Program-made: the position numbers and the translations under genes
In this document: one piece after another, positions 19,994 through 28,641 of the stretch
How the letters are laid out: each line of letters starts with the position of its first letter
How positions within the stretch are numbered: position 1 is the first letter of the stretch
Notes under the pieces: generated by a model
Databases searched by the model: none
Told to the model about the DNA's origin: nothing
What the model saw: only the letters and a program-made list of their open reading frames with translations
Origin: Candidatus Kouleothrix ribensis
GTDB lineage: Bacteria > Chloroflexota > Chloroflexia > Chloroflexales > Roseiflexaceae
DNA length: 64,000 nt
NCBI GenBank assembly: GCA_016722075.1
Contig: JADKGW010000002.1
Location: forward strand, 496,001 to 560,000
Direction: 5' to 3'

Positions 19994-20131
19994 ATCATCA
20001 CCCCTTATATGTTCAGGCACTAAAAAACCACGCAGGCACCATGGGACCAAGCTATTATACTCCTTGGTACCCCGGTGCCTTGGTGGAAAAAGCTCAACCT
20101 GGCGTTAGACTTGATTGAGCGTTGCGGCGCG

Positions 20132-20431
20132 CTAGAGATAGGTGTCGTGCGTGATCTGATTCGCGCTGGCAAGCTCGACCTCGGGCTGGTCGATCAGCAT
20201 ACGGATCACCTGCGAGTGCGCCCGCACGATCAGCGCGCCGATCCGCGGCATATAGTTCATCTCGGCCGCAGCATCCTGGCCGCTGGCGCGGAGCATCAGC
20301 GCAGCGATGTCGTCGGGCGGCGCGCCGGCCGGCACATCCTGGCGTAGCAGCAGCACTGCCTCGACCGACTCGTCGGCGCGGGCGGCCGCGAGCTGATCGG
20401 TCAGCGCCGGGTCGACATGGCATGGTCGCAT
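20132..20431 (-). CDS. Small protein resembling an inhibitor-I9/subtilisin-propeptide domain
   Basis: A 99-residue protein with a strong GGAGGT site before ATG 20431. The pattern VEAVLLLRQD, then YMPRIGALIVRAHSQVIRML, then IDQPEVELASAN follows the beta-alpha-beta layout of subtilisin propeptides: a strand, a helix with 'xxLxxxPxV', and a final strand. It has no signal peptide. It lies downstream of a subtilase gene on the same strand (208-base gap), so it could be a separate folding chaperone or inhibitor of that protease. This is inference from pattern and position; a plain hypothetical protein is the alternative. Confidence 0.65.
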   Translation of the reverse strand: MRPCHVDPALTDQLAAARADESVEAVLLLRQDVPAGAPPDDIAALMLRASGQDAAAEMNYMPRIGALIVRAHSQVIRMLIDQPEVELASANQITHDTYL

Positions 20432-20639
20432 CGTGTACCTCCGGTTCAGTCACAGAGTGTGGGTTCTGAAGCGTAGCATCTCGTGAAGCACATTATAAAC
20501 TAAAAACGCCTGGTGCAAAACCTGAGGGGTGGGCCGCGCCAGGGCTGGTGGGCCTGGCCCACCGCCTGATTTGCGCCATGCCGGCAGTTTCGTGAATTCC
20601 AACGATCGCGATCGGGCGCATGCAGCAACCGACGCGCGC

Positions 20640-21845
20640 TCAGGTGCCCGTCAGCGCCGCCAGCGCCGCCAGCGGGTTCACCAGCCCATCGCCGTAGCGC
20701 TGCGGATCCTGGCCAACTGGCTTGGTGCAGGTCTGCCGGATGGCCAGCTCGATCTGATCGACGGTTGCGCTAGGCCGGGCCTGCCACAGGAGCGCAGCCA
20801 CCCCAGCCACGTGCGGGGTCGCCATCGACGTGCCATCCATCGACTGATAGCCGCCGCCAGGCCGCGCCGAGATAATGCCGACGCCCGGCGCAACCACATC
20901 GGGCTGGATCGGGTCGCGATCACGCTGGAAACGCACGCTGCCGCTGAAAGCCGCGACCCGGCGGGCACGATCGACCGCGCCGACCGAGAGCGTCTCGGGG
21001 TAGTTGCCGGGCGACCGGCTGGTGCCGACGCCCTCGTTGCCGATCGCGAACACCGGCAGCACACCCTGCTGGCGCAGCCGGCGCGTGATCGTCAGGAAGC
21101 TGGGGTCGTAGCCGCGCCAGCCCAGCGACATGCTCAGCACGCGTACGCTATGCTCGAGCATCCATTCCATGCCGCCCAGCACGCGTGCCAGCACCGCGCC
21201 ACCCTCGACCACCAGGCCCGAGTAGAACTCGCACTCGGGCGCGACGCCGATCGCGCGTGCGCCTACCGGCTTACCGGCGATCGTGCCGGCCGTATGCGTG
21301 CCATGCACATCGCTATCGTGCGGCGAGGCGCCATCGATCCGCGTGCCGAGCATATCCCACTCGGCGAAGCCGGCCACGCGGCCCTTCAGCGCGGGGTGGC
21401 TCGTGTCGACACCGGTATCGAGGTGACCAACGCGGATGCCTTTACCGGTCAGGCCCTGATCCCAGAGCCGATCGACGTGCAACGCCTGCAGGCCCCACGT
21501 CAGCTCGCGCTGGAGTACGGCGGCGGCCACGCGCACCGGCCGCACGATCCCAACCGTGTGGCAGGCGTAGATCGACTCGATCTCGGGGTGCGATTGCAGC
21601 GCAATCAGGCCCTCGTGATCGGCGAAGCCCAGGCTAATGCCCAGGCGCGGGTAGTGCCGCACCGCCGGCTGGGCCGCGTGTGGCATACTGCCGCGGCCGG
21701 GCACAACCACCGGCGCCGGCAAGAAGTGATTGTCGATGCTGTTGAAGTCGGGCTGCCGGGTTGCCAGCACCGCCATCTGGCGATGAACCACCAGCACCTG
21801 GCTGAAGCCGTAATGATCAAGCTGATCTTGCAGCGCGCGATCCAA
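20640..21845 (-). CDS. Subtilisin-like S8 serine protease, no signal peptide
   Basis: A 401-residue subtilase. Catalytic Asp143 (GHLDTGVD), His181 (VHGTHTAG) and Ser340 (GTSMATPHVAG) are all present, with oxyanion Asn270 (FAIGNEG). Residues about 65-95 (YPRLGISLGFADHEGLIAL, PEIESIYA) look like a built-in I9 propeptide. No signal peptide or transmembrane helix is visible, so the enzyme may be intracellular or exported by another route. It starts 24 bases after the secA stop and is probably co-transcribed with secA. The C-terminus ends soon after the catalytic domain, with no P-domain. Confidence 0.93.
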   Translation of the reverse strand: MDRALQDQLDHYGFSQVLVVHRQMAVLATRQPDFNSIDNHFLPAPVVVPGRGSMPHAAQPAVRHYPRLGISLGFADHEGLIALQSHPEIESIYACHTVGIVRPVRVAAAVLQRELTWGLQALHVDRLWDQGLTGKGIRVGHLDTGVDTSHPALKGRVAGFAEWDMLGTRIDGASPHDSDVHGTHTAGTIAGKPVGARAIGVAPECEFYSGLVVEGGAVLARVLGGMEWMLEHSVRVLSMSLGWRGYDPSFLTITRRLRQQGVLPVFAIGNEGVGTSRSPGNYPETLSVGAVDRARRVAAFSGSVRFQRDRDPIQPDVVAPGVGIISARPGGGYQSMDGTSMATPHVAGVAALLWQARPSATVDQIELAIRQTCTKPVGQDPQRYGDGLVNPLAALAALTGT

Positions 21846-21869
21846 TCGTTACTCCCGACATGCTACTGC

Positions 21870-24800
21870 TTATTTTCGCTTGGGCGGCGAGCCTTTGCCG
21901 CGCTGGGCCTGCGGCTGCACCTTGCCTGGCTTGCCGTTGCCGGCCGGTGCGCTTGGTGCCGGCGGAACTGCACGGCCGCGCTGGCCCGGCTGCACTGGCT
22001 TGCTCATGCCCGATCCACCGGTGGCCAGCTGGGCCGATACCGACTGCGGGGCCGCAGCCGCCGGGGCGACTACAGCCGGCGCAACGCCGCTGTCGCGCGC
22101 CTGGAGCAGCGCGAACAGCTCGCCGTCGCGGCCTTCGTGGCAATGCTTGAACTTCTTGCCGCTGCCGCACGGGCATAGATCGTTGCGGCCGATCTTCGCC
22201 GCCACTGGCTTGCGCACCGTCTTGGCGGCCTTGGCCTGCTCTTCGCTCTCGCCGGCGTGCTGGGCCACCTGCAGGCGCTGCTGCTGCTCGGCCAGCACCT
22301 GGCGCATGTACTGCTCATACTGGAACGACACCGGGATGATCTGGTAGACGATGTCGCGCTGGATATTGCGCTTCAGCTCGTCGAACATGCCGTAGGCGTT
22401 GCGCTGGTATTCGAGCAGCGGGTCGCGCTGCGCAATCGCCTGCATGCCGATCTCCTGGCGCAGATCCTCCATGCCGGTCAGGTAGTCGATCCACTGGCGG
22501 TCGATCGCCCCTAGCATCATGCGGCGCTCGACATAGCGCATATTCTCGGGCGCAATCGCCTCCTCGCGCGTGATGTAGTCGTCCTCGACCTGTTCGAGCA
22601 GCTGCGCCTCGATCTCGGGGCGCGACAGCTCGAGCAGCGATTCGGGCGTGATCTCGGGCGGCAGCAGCGGGTCGATCGTGCGCAGTGCGCGGATGAGCGC
22701 CTCGACATCCCACTCCTCGCCCTCAGCCTCAGGCGTGTGCAGATCGAGCAGCACGCCGATCTCCTCGCCGATCATCTCGAGGATGCGCTGGCGCATGTCC
22801 TGCCCCTCGAGAATCGCCCGGCGATCGGCATAGATGATCGTGCGCTGCTTGTTCATCACGTCGTCGAACTCGACCGTGTGCTTGCGGTAGTCGAAGTTCT
22901 GGCCCTCGACGCGCGTCTGGGCGCCTTCGATCGAGCGATTGATCAGCCGCGCCTCGATCGGCACGTCGTCCTCGACGCCCATGCGCTCCATGATGCCCTT
23001 TACGCGCTCCATCGGCCCGAAGCGACGCATCAGCTCATCTTCCAGCGACAGGTAGAAGCGCGACGAGCCAGGGTCGCCCTGGCGGCCGGCGCGGCCACGC
23101 AGCTGGTTGTCGATCCGGCGGGCCTCGTGGCGCTCGGTGCCGACGATATGCAGGCCACCCATCTCGACGACCCTGGCGCGTTCGATCTCGGTGCGGCGCT
23201 TGGCCTCTTCGAGCGCATCGCGTAGCTGCTCGGGCGTGGCGTCGTCGTAGTCGAGGTTGCGCTCGGCCAGGATCGCCTCGACCAGGCCGTCGGGGTTACC
23301 GCCCAGCAGGATGTCGGTGCCGCGGCCGGCCATATTCGTAGCGATCGTCACCGCGCCCAGGCGGCCAGCCTGCGCCACAATATGCGCCTCACGCTCGTGC
23401 TGCTTAGCGTTCAGCACCTCGTGTTTCACCGCATTGCGCTTCAGCAGATCACTCAGGCGCTCAGATGTCTCGACCGAGGTAGTGCCTACCAGCACCGGCC
23501 GGCCGAGCGCCTGCATCTCTTTGATCTCACGCAGCACCGCGTCGAACTTGGCCTTCTCGGTGCGGTAGATCTGGTCGTCGAGATCCTGGCGCACCATGTC
23601 GCGATTGGTCGGGATCACCACCACGTCGATGTTATAGATCTTACCCAGCTCTTCGCGCTCGGTATAGGCTGTGCCGGTCATACCGCCGAGCTTCTTGTAC
23701 ATGCGGAAGTAGTTCTGGAATGTAATCGTCGCGAGTGTGACATTCTCCTGCTTGACCGGCACATTCTCTTTGGCCTCAACCGCCTGGTGCAAGCCGTCGC
23801 TCCAGCGCCGGCCGGGCATTTTGCGGCCAGTGAATTCGTCGACGATCACCACCTCGCCATACTCGACCACATAGTCGTGATCGCGATGGTAGATGAACTG
23901 GGCCTTCAGGGCATTTTCGAGGAAATGCGTAAGCTGGTAGTACTTCGGGTCGTACAGGCTTTCATCCTCGGGCACACCAATCGCGCGCTCCATCTTGGCG
24001 ATGCCGGTATCGGTGAGCTGGATGCCCTTGCTGCGCAAATCGATCATGAAATCGCCGTCGGGCTCGATCCCATCTTTCTTAACCTGGTCGGGCGTGACGG
24101 TGCTAGGTTTGAGCATCGGCACCAGCTTCGAGAAGCGCCGGTATTCCTCGCTGCTCTCCTGCGAGGGGCCTGAAATGATCAGCGGCGTGCGGGCCTCGTC
24201 GATCAGAATATTGTCGACCTCATCGACGATCGCGTAGTGCAGCGGCCGCTGCGCCAGCTGTGTCAGCTCAACCACCATATTGTCGCGCAGGTAGTCGAAG
24301 CCAAACTCGTTATTGGTGCCATAGGTGATATCGGCGGCGTAGGCCTCGCGGCGCACGCACGGGCGCCAGTGTACCAGGCGCTGGTCTTCCTGGTTGGCCT
24401 CGGGGTCGATGTAACCAGGATCGAACAGCGCCGAGTAGTCGTGCGCGATGAAGCCAACCGACAGGCCGAGCCGGTGGTAGATCGGGCCCATCCAGCCGGC
24501 GCCGACCTTGGCCAGGTAGTCGTTGACCGTCACCAGGTGGCAGCCCTTACCCTCGAGCGCGTTGAGGTACAGCGGCAGGGTCGCCACCAGCGTCTTGCCT
24601 TCGCCGGTCTTCATCTCGGCGATCTTGCCCTGGTGCAGCACAATGCCGCCGATCAGCTGTACGCGGTAGTGGAACTGGCCGATCGTGCGGCGCGCGGCCT
24701 CGCGCACGGTGGCGAAAGCCTCGGGCAGAATATCGTCGAGCGTTTCGCCATCGGCCAGGCGCGCCTTGAACTCGCCGGTCTTCTCGGCTAGCTGCGCGTC

Positions 24801-24914
24801 GCTGAGCGCGCGAAACTCACCCTCCAGCGCCTCGATCTCGTCGGCGATCGGCATGATCTGCTTGATCACGCGATCGTTGGTGTCGCCAACTATCTTTTTC
24901 AGAAAATTGAACAT
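21870..24914 (-). CDS. secA: Preprotein translocase ATPase SecA
   Basis: A 1014-residue motor of the Sec pathway. The N-terminus MFNFLKKIVGDTNDR is typical. Walker A is KTGEGKT (102-108), Walker B/DEAD is VDEVDNILIDEARTPLII, followed by GMTGTAYTE, TNMAGRGTDI and HIVGTERHEARRIDNQLRGR (in parts). The C-terminal SEC-C zinc motif is CPCGSGKKFKHCHEG, then a basic Pro/Gly/Gln tail that is longer than usual. It drives export of unfolded preproteins through SecYEG. The start has GGAG upstream, and a leader of about 175 bases separates it from its promoter. The subtilase gene follows directly. Confidence 0.98.
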   Translation of the reverse strand: MFNFLKKIVGDTNDRVIKQIMPIADEIEALEGEFRALSDAQLAEKTGEFKARLADGETLDDILPEAFATVREAARRTIGQFHYRVQLIGGIVLHQGKIAEMKTGEGKTLVATLPLYLNALEGKGCHLVTVNDYLAKVGAGWMGPIYHRLGLSVGFIAHDYSALFDPGYIDPEANQEDQRLVHWRPCVRREAYAADITYGTNNEFGFDYLRDNMVVELTQLAQRPLHYAIVDEVDNILIDEARTPLIISGPSQESSEEYRRFSKLVPMLKPSTVTPDQVKKDGIEPDGDFMIDLRSKGIQLTDTGIAKMERAIGVPEDESLYDPKYYQLTHFLENALKAQFIYHRDHDYVVEYGEVVIVDEFTGRKMPGRRWSDGLHQAVEAKENVPVKQENVTLATITFQNYFRMYKKLGGMTGTAYTEREELGKIYNIDVVVIPTNRDMVRQDLDDQIYRTEKAKFDAVLREIKEMQALGRPVLVGTTSVETSERLSDLLKRNAVKHEVLNAKQHEREAHIVAQAGRLGAVTIATNMAGRGTDILLGGNPDGLVEAILAERNLDYDDATPEQLRDALEEAKRRTEIERARVVEMGGLHIVGTERHEARRIDNQLRGRAGRQGDPGSSRFYLSLEDELMRRFGPMERVKGIMERMGVEDDVPIEARLINRSIEGAQTRVEGQNFDYRKHTVEFDDVMNKQRTIIYADRRAILEGQDMRQRILEMIGEEIGVLLDLHTPEAEGEEWDVEALIRALRTIDPLLPPEITPESLLELSRPEIEAQLLEQVEDDYITREEAIAPENMRYVERRMMLGAIDRQWIDYLTGMEDLRQEIGMQAIAQRDPLLEYQRNAYGMFDELKRNIQRDIVYQIIPVSFQYEQYMRQVLAEQQQRLQVAQHAGESEEQAKAAKTVRKPVAAKIGRNDLCPCGSGKKFKHCHEGRDGELFALLQARDSGVAPAVVAPAAAAPQSVSAQLATGGSGMSKPVQPGQRGRAVPPAPSAPAGNGKPGKVQPQAQRGKGSPPKRK

Positions 24915-24926
24915 CTATAATCTCCA

Positions 24927-24954
24927 GTCGGCAGCCGGCAGCCGGCAGTCGGCG
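24927..24954. repeat. G(T/C)CGGCA heptamer repeat in the secA leader
   Basis: Four tandem heptamers (GTCGGCA, GCCGGCA, GCCGGCA, GTCGGCG) lie just 13 bases before the secA start codon, close to its ribosome-binding region. Confidence 0.75.
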
Positions 24955-25094
24955 GTGTCCGATAGCTATGGACAATCTTCCGCCAACTGGCTGCTTTGGC
25001 CGGTATCTCGCAAACACGCCCCTCGGCAGGTTGTGCGCGAGGAGCGGCGTACAGCGGGCACTTGGCGCGTCGTCTTGCGGCGCATCGATACGTT

Positions 25095-25124
25095 ATTATA
25101 CCCGACGCGCCACGCGTTCGGCAA
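25095..25124 (-). promoter_or_regulatory. Promoter of secA
   Basis: TTGCCG (25119-25124), 18-base spacer, perfect TATAAT (25095-25100) on the minus strand, about 180 bases before secA. Confidence 0.65.
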
Positions 25125-25221
25125 GTGAGCAGATCACTGTTTCGGCACTGCCTGTATCTGCGGTTGGTGTTGCTCGCCTGCGGCAGCATGGTTCTTTTGA
25201 ATAAAGTAACCCACGCCCAAC

Positions 25222-25257
25222 AAAAAAAGCCCCCCGCTCCCACGAGGAGCGGAGGGC
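25222..25257 (-). terminator. Intrinsic terminator after the YIP1 gene
   Basis: On the minus strand a 12-bp stem (25246-25257 with 25229-25240, one G-T pair), a five-base loop and seven T at 25222-25228, starting 36 bases after the YIP1 stop. Confidence 0.92.
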
Positions 25258-25292
25258 CTTGGTTCAAGTGTGCGCGGCAGCCGCCGCATCTA

Positions 25293-25892
25293 CTACGGCG
25301 AGAACGAACCTGAGGCCGCTGCGCCGCCGACCAGCGCCGCCGCAATCGCGCCACCAATAAACACCGCGACAACGAACTGCGCAACAATCGCGGCAACCAC
25401 CGCAATGATCGCGGGGGTCTGCTGCAGGTTCATGCTGGCACGCGCGGCCAGGTAGCCCAGGTAGATCTGGTAGATCCCCAGCGCGAACGTAACCGGCAGC
25501 GCCAGGCAGCCAATGATCGGGATCGAGCTGACCACCCCGGTAACTGCCAGCAGCGGCGCCGTGTACAGCGCGGCAGTGTAGAACACTTCGTCTTGCGTGC
25601 CAGTGCCGCCCTGGGTTTTGCCCACATAGTTGAGCACCCAAGCGAACACATAGAAGCCCAACAGCGCAAATACACCACGGAGCAAACCGCCCACCGCGCC
25701 CATAACGCCGCCCAGTAGCCCAAACCCTGCGCCTACTACTGCCACCAGCCCCGCCGCGACAATAATGTAGGTAAGCGCCTCGCGCTGGCCGCCACGCCGC
25801 TCGAACTGCTCGAACGACTGCACGCTCGGCTTGGTCAGCACCGTCATACTCTGGTTGAGCATGTCGCCGATCGATACGCCCTGAACGATCAT
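25293..25892 (-). CDS. YIP1-family integral membrane protein
   Basis: A 199-residue protein with a cytoplasmic N-terminus (MTVLTKPSVQSFEQFERRGG) followed by about five helices: ALTYIIVAAGLVAVVGAGFG, GLLRGVFALLGFYVFAWVLN, APLLAVTGVVSSIPIIGCLA, FALGIYQIYLGYLAARA and IAVVAAIVAQFVVAVFIGG. The order and the IYQIYLGYLA segment match bacterial Yip1-domain proteins, whose function is not established. An AAAGGAG site lies about 8 bases before ATG 25892. It is monocistronic and ends at a strong intrinsic terminator. Confidence 0.8.
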   Translation of the reverse strand: MIVQGVSIGDMLNQSMTVLTKPSVQSFEQFERRGGQREALTYIIVAAGLVAVVGAGFGLLGGVMGAVGGLLRGVFALLGFYVFAWVLNYVGKTQGGTGTQDEVFYTAALYTAPLLAVTGVVSSIPIIGCLALPVTFALGIYQIYLGYLAARASMNLQQTPAIIAVVAAIVAQFVVAVFIGGAIAAALVGGAAASGSFSP

Positions 25893-26311
25893 AGCTGTGT
25901 TCTCCTTTGCATCGAATGGTTAAGACAATGAACGGGCAACGTAGGAGACCGAGAGAGGTACTATCAGGTGGTGTATTGCCCCCTTTCTGATTGTACACCA
26001 CGAACCGGGCTACAAATCTTGCGGTTCGATAACAACTACGCTAAGTGATCTATCACTGTGAGGCCGATGGCAAGATCGGGCAGGGCGAAGCGTTTGTATA
26101 CGCGCTTCGGTTGAATGCATCTGCCGTCTGGTGCTTGCTACGGCACCCGGCAGATCGTCCCCAGCCACGGTAGGCATCGGGCCAGGATTGTTCAGTGGCG
26201 GCGCAGCTGCCCCAACCCCACACGCTATATACGCATTCAATCGAGTTTGGTATCAGATCTCGCCGGTGAGTATGCACACCCACCCACCGGCCGGAATTGG
26301 CGTGGTAGCGG
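25893..26311. other. Intergenic region without recognised features
   Basis: About 420 bases between the YIP1 start and the VanW stop. Short open frames here lack ribosome sites and recognisable content. A TACAAT box on the minus strand near 25990 may belong to the YIP1 promoter, but no convincing -35 box was found. Confidence 0.4.
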
Positions 26312-27791
26312 CTAGTAGTCGTTGCCGGGTTGGCGGTGCGGCGCAGGCGCAGGCGCAGGCGGGCGCGGCGCATAGGTCACACGCGGGTCGATCACCTTGA
26401 CGCCGGCCGGCGGCTGGACGCCCGCTCCGTAGGTGTAAAAGTCGTTCCAGGGCTGGTAGTGGGTGAAGAAGGTGTCGGCGTGCTTGATACTGCCATCGGG
26501 CATGGTCACGGTGCGCCTCAGGCTCACATCCATGCCCGGCCGGCCATGCACCAGCTGCTTGACCTGCCCGCGCGCCATGGCTTTGTCGTACTGCCAGGTT
26601 GCGCCGCCGGGCTTCACAATGTTGCGCGTGAACGGCCCCTGGTAGCTGACCACCCGGCCATCGCCAGTGCCCCACAGCTCAAACGTCACCGTCGACGCCG
26701 CCAGGTCGGCCGATGTCGCGATCGTGATCGGGCCGGGCGAGTCGTTGCGCCACTTGAAGTCGCGAGTTGGGCTGAATACGGTCGCGTCGAAGCCGAGGAT
26801 GTTCTCGTAGAAGTAGACCACATAGCTATGGCCGGCGCGGTCGGTCACCTCGAGGCCAGCATTCGAGACGGCCCGGAACATGGTGGTAGACACCTGGCAC
26901 AGCCCGCCGCCAACGACCTTCTCGAGCCGGCCGCCGACAATCGCGTAGCCCTCGACAAAGCCATTATTCTCCGAGAAGTCGCCAGCGCTGAGGAACGAGT
27001 ACTCCTGGCCGGCCGGAACGACCACGCCATCGAACATGGCCGTGGCGCGGGCGATATTTTCGCGCCGCTCGGTGGCCGAGGTGCGGAAGCCGGTGGTGGC
27101 CTTCCCCAGAAGCGCCAGCGGCTGGGCCGGTGCGGCGTTAGCCTGGGCCAGCGGGCGCTCGCCTAGCAGCTGGCGGCCGAGCTGGCTGAGCTGAACCTCG
27201 TAGGGCGTGCCGGCCTGCTCCGGGATGATACTCGAAGCGCGCGCGCTCGAAGTACTGCACGACATAGAAATTGCCGTCGAGCGGGTTGATCTCGCCGAAC
27301 TCTTCCGAGACGGGGTAACCGAACGCCGCCAGGCCACCGCGGCCCTGCCAGAAGCCGCGGAACGCGCCGCCGAGCGTGTGGCCGCTCTCGGCGAAGAAGG
27401 TGCGATCACCGCCGGGGCTGGCCGGCAGCCACTGGAACGCCGGCTCGCTGCGGCCCTCGGTGTAGTGCCGGCCCAGCAGCGTCAGCGACACATAGAATTC
27501 GGGTGGTAGCTCGGGATGCAGCTCGAAGCGTGCGCGCTCGAAGTATTGCACACGCACACCATCCTCCTCGAACACCTCGGTCAGCGGCAGCCCAAATATG
27601 TCGATGCCGCCATGCGCATCGTAGAAGCGCTTGATCGCCAGCCCAATGTTGTGGCCGGTTTCGGGAAAATAGGCGAAGGCCGTGCCAGCGGTAGCGGGGG
27701 CCGGCATTGTTGCGGCCGCCTGCGCAGGAGCGCCGGGCCAGCCGTAGCATACCATCAGCGCCACGGCAAGCAACACAAGGCGTCGGTGCAT
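26312..27791 (-). pseudogene. VanW-domain secreted protein interrupted by a one-base frameshift
   Basis: The N-terminal frame from ATG 27791 encodes a signal peptide (MHRRLVLLAVALMVCYGWPG..) and two repeats of the type FPETGHNIGLAIKRFYDAHGGI/FAESGHTLGGAFRGFWQGRGGL, each followed by YFERARFE-HP. The C-terminal frame holds a full VanW domain: QEYSFLSAGDFSENNGFVEG, VGGGLCQVSTTMFRAVSNAGLEV (in parts) and the later VSLRRTV segment. The frames meet at GGG 27222-27224. Removing one base turns EYHPGAGRH into EYHPEQAGTPYE, restoring one protein of about 490 residues. It is either a recent pseudogene or a homopolymer sequencing error. VanW domains occur in envelope proteins of uncertain role. Confidence 0.85.
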
Positions 27792-28055
27792 GGGAACCTC
27801 GGCGATGGATGAATACAATGTTGGTGTGAGGCTATACAGGTTCGGTCGCACGCACAGGCCGGGCCAATCGCCCGCTAGGCTCGAAGAACGTGTATCCTGA
27901 TCTCGAGTATAGCACAAAGTCACATAAACAACCAGCTACGAGACAGATTAATACTCAACGCACGGAAGATTGCGCTACTCTGCAGATTAGGCCGCGCCAG
28001 AGTCTGTAGCGCGCGGCGTGGCCACGGCTTTCACGCGTTGTGCTGGCTACACCGC

Positions 28056-28493
28056 CTACGTGACGCCGCGCTCGGCCAGTAGCCACTCGAGCGCCAGCAG
28101 GTAGCCGCGCCAGCCTAGCCCGGCGATCTGGCCAGCGGCGACCGGCGCCACCACCGAGCTGTGCCGGAAAGCCTCGCGTTTGTACACATTCGACAGATGC
28201 ACCTCGACGATCGGCGCACTCAGGCTGGCCAGAGCATCGCGCAGCGACAGCCCATAGTGCGTTAGCGCGCCAGGGTTGATGATAATCCCGTCGGCATCCC
28301 AGCCCTCGGCCTGGATGAAATCAACCAGTACGCCCTCGTGATTCGACTGCAGGTCGATCAGCGTGACGCCGGCTGCCGCCGCGCGCTCGCGCAGCGCCGC
28401 GTTGATCTGGGCCAGCGTGGTGTGGCCATACACTGCCGGCTCGCGCCGGCCGAGCATGTTCAGGTTCGGGCCATGGAGCAGGAGTATTTTCAA
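28056..28493 (-). CDS. aroQ: Type II 3-dehydroquinate dehydratase
   Basis: A 145-residue cytoplasmic enzyme of the shikimate pathway (3-dehydroquinate to 3-dehydroshikimate), the usual length for the dodecameric type II form. Seen: GPNLNMLGRREPAVYG with catalytic Tyr22 in the mobile loop, DLQSNHEG, IINPGALTHYGLSLRDAL, and EVHLSNVYKREAFRHSS carrying the catalytic His and Arg region. GQIAGLGWRGYLLAL follows. It stands alone between the VanW gene and the giant secreted proteins; 130-150 bases on either side contain nothing recognisable. Confidence 0.97.
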   Translation of the reverse strand: MKILLLHGPNLNMLGRREPAVYGHTTLAQINAALRERAAAAGVTLIDLQSNHEGVLVDFIQAEGWDADGIIINPGALTHYGLSLRDALASLSAPIVEVHLSNVYKREAFRHSSVVAPVAAGQIAGLGWRGYLLALEWLLAERGVT

Positions 28494-28641
28494 GCTGCGC
28501 TCCGTACGTATGGTTCAAAGGCACATGGCCGTTCATCATAGCGGGTTGGCCTGATTGGCCGCGCCCCATCCGATGCAGGCCTGTCGCCCTACAGCGGATG
28601 CGCGCGGCCAAACGTGCCCGCGATGATTCGTTCTCGTGCGG

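Noticed and set aside
26020..26045. GGTTCGAT-like sequence as a tRNA T-loop
   Set aside because: No acceptor, D or anticodon stems can be formed around it.
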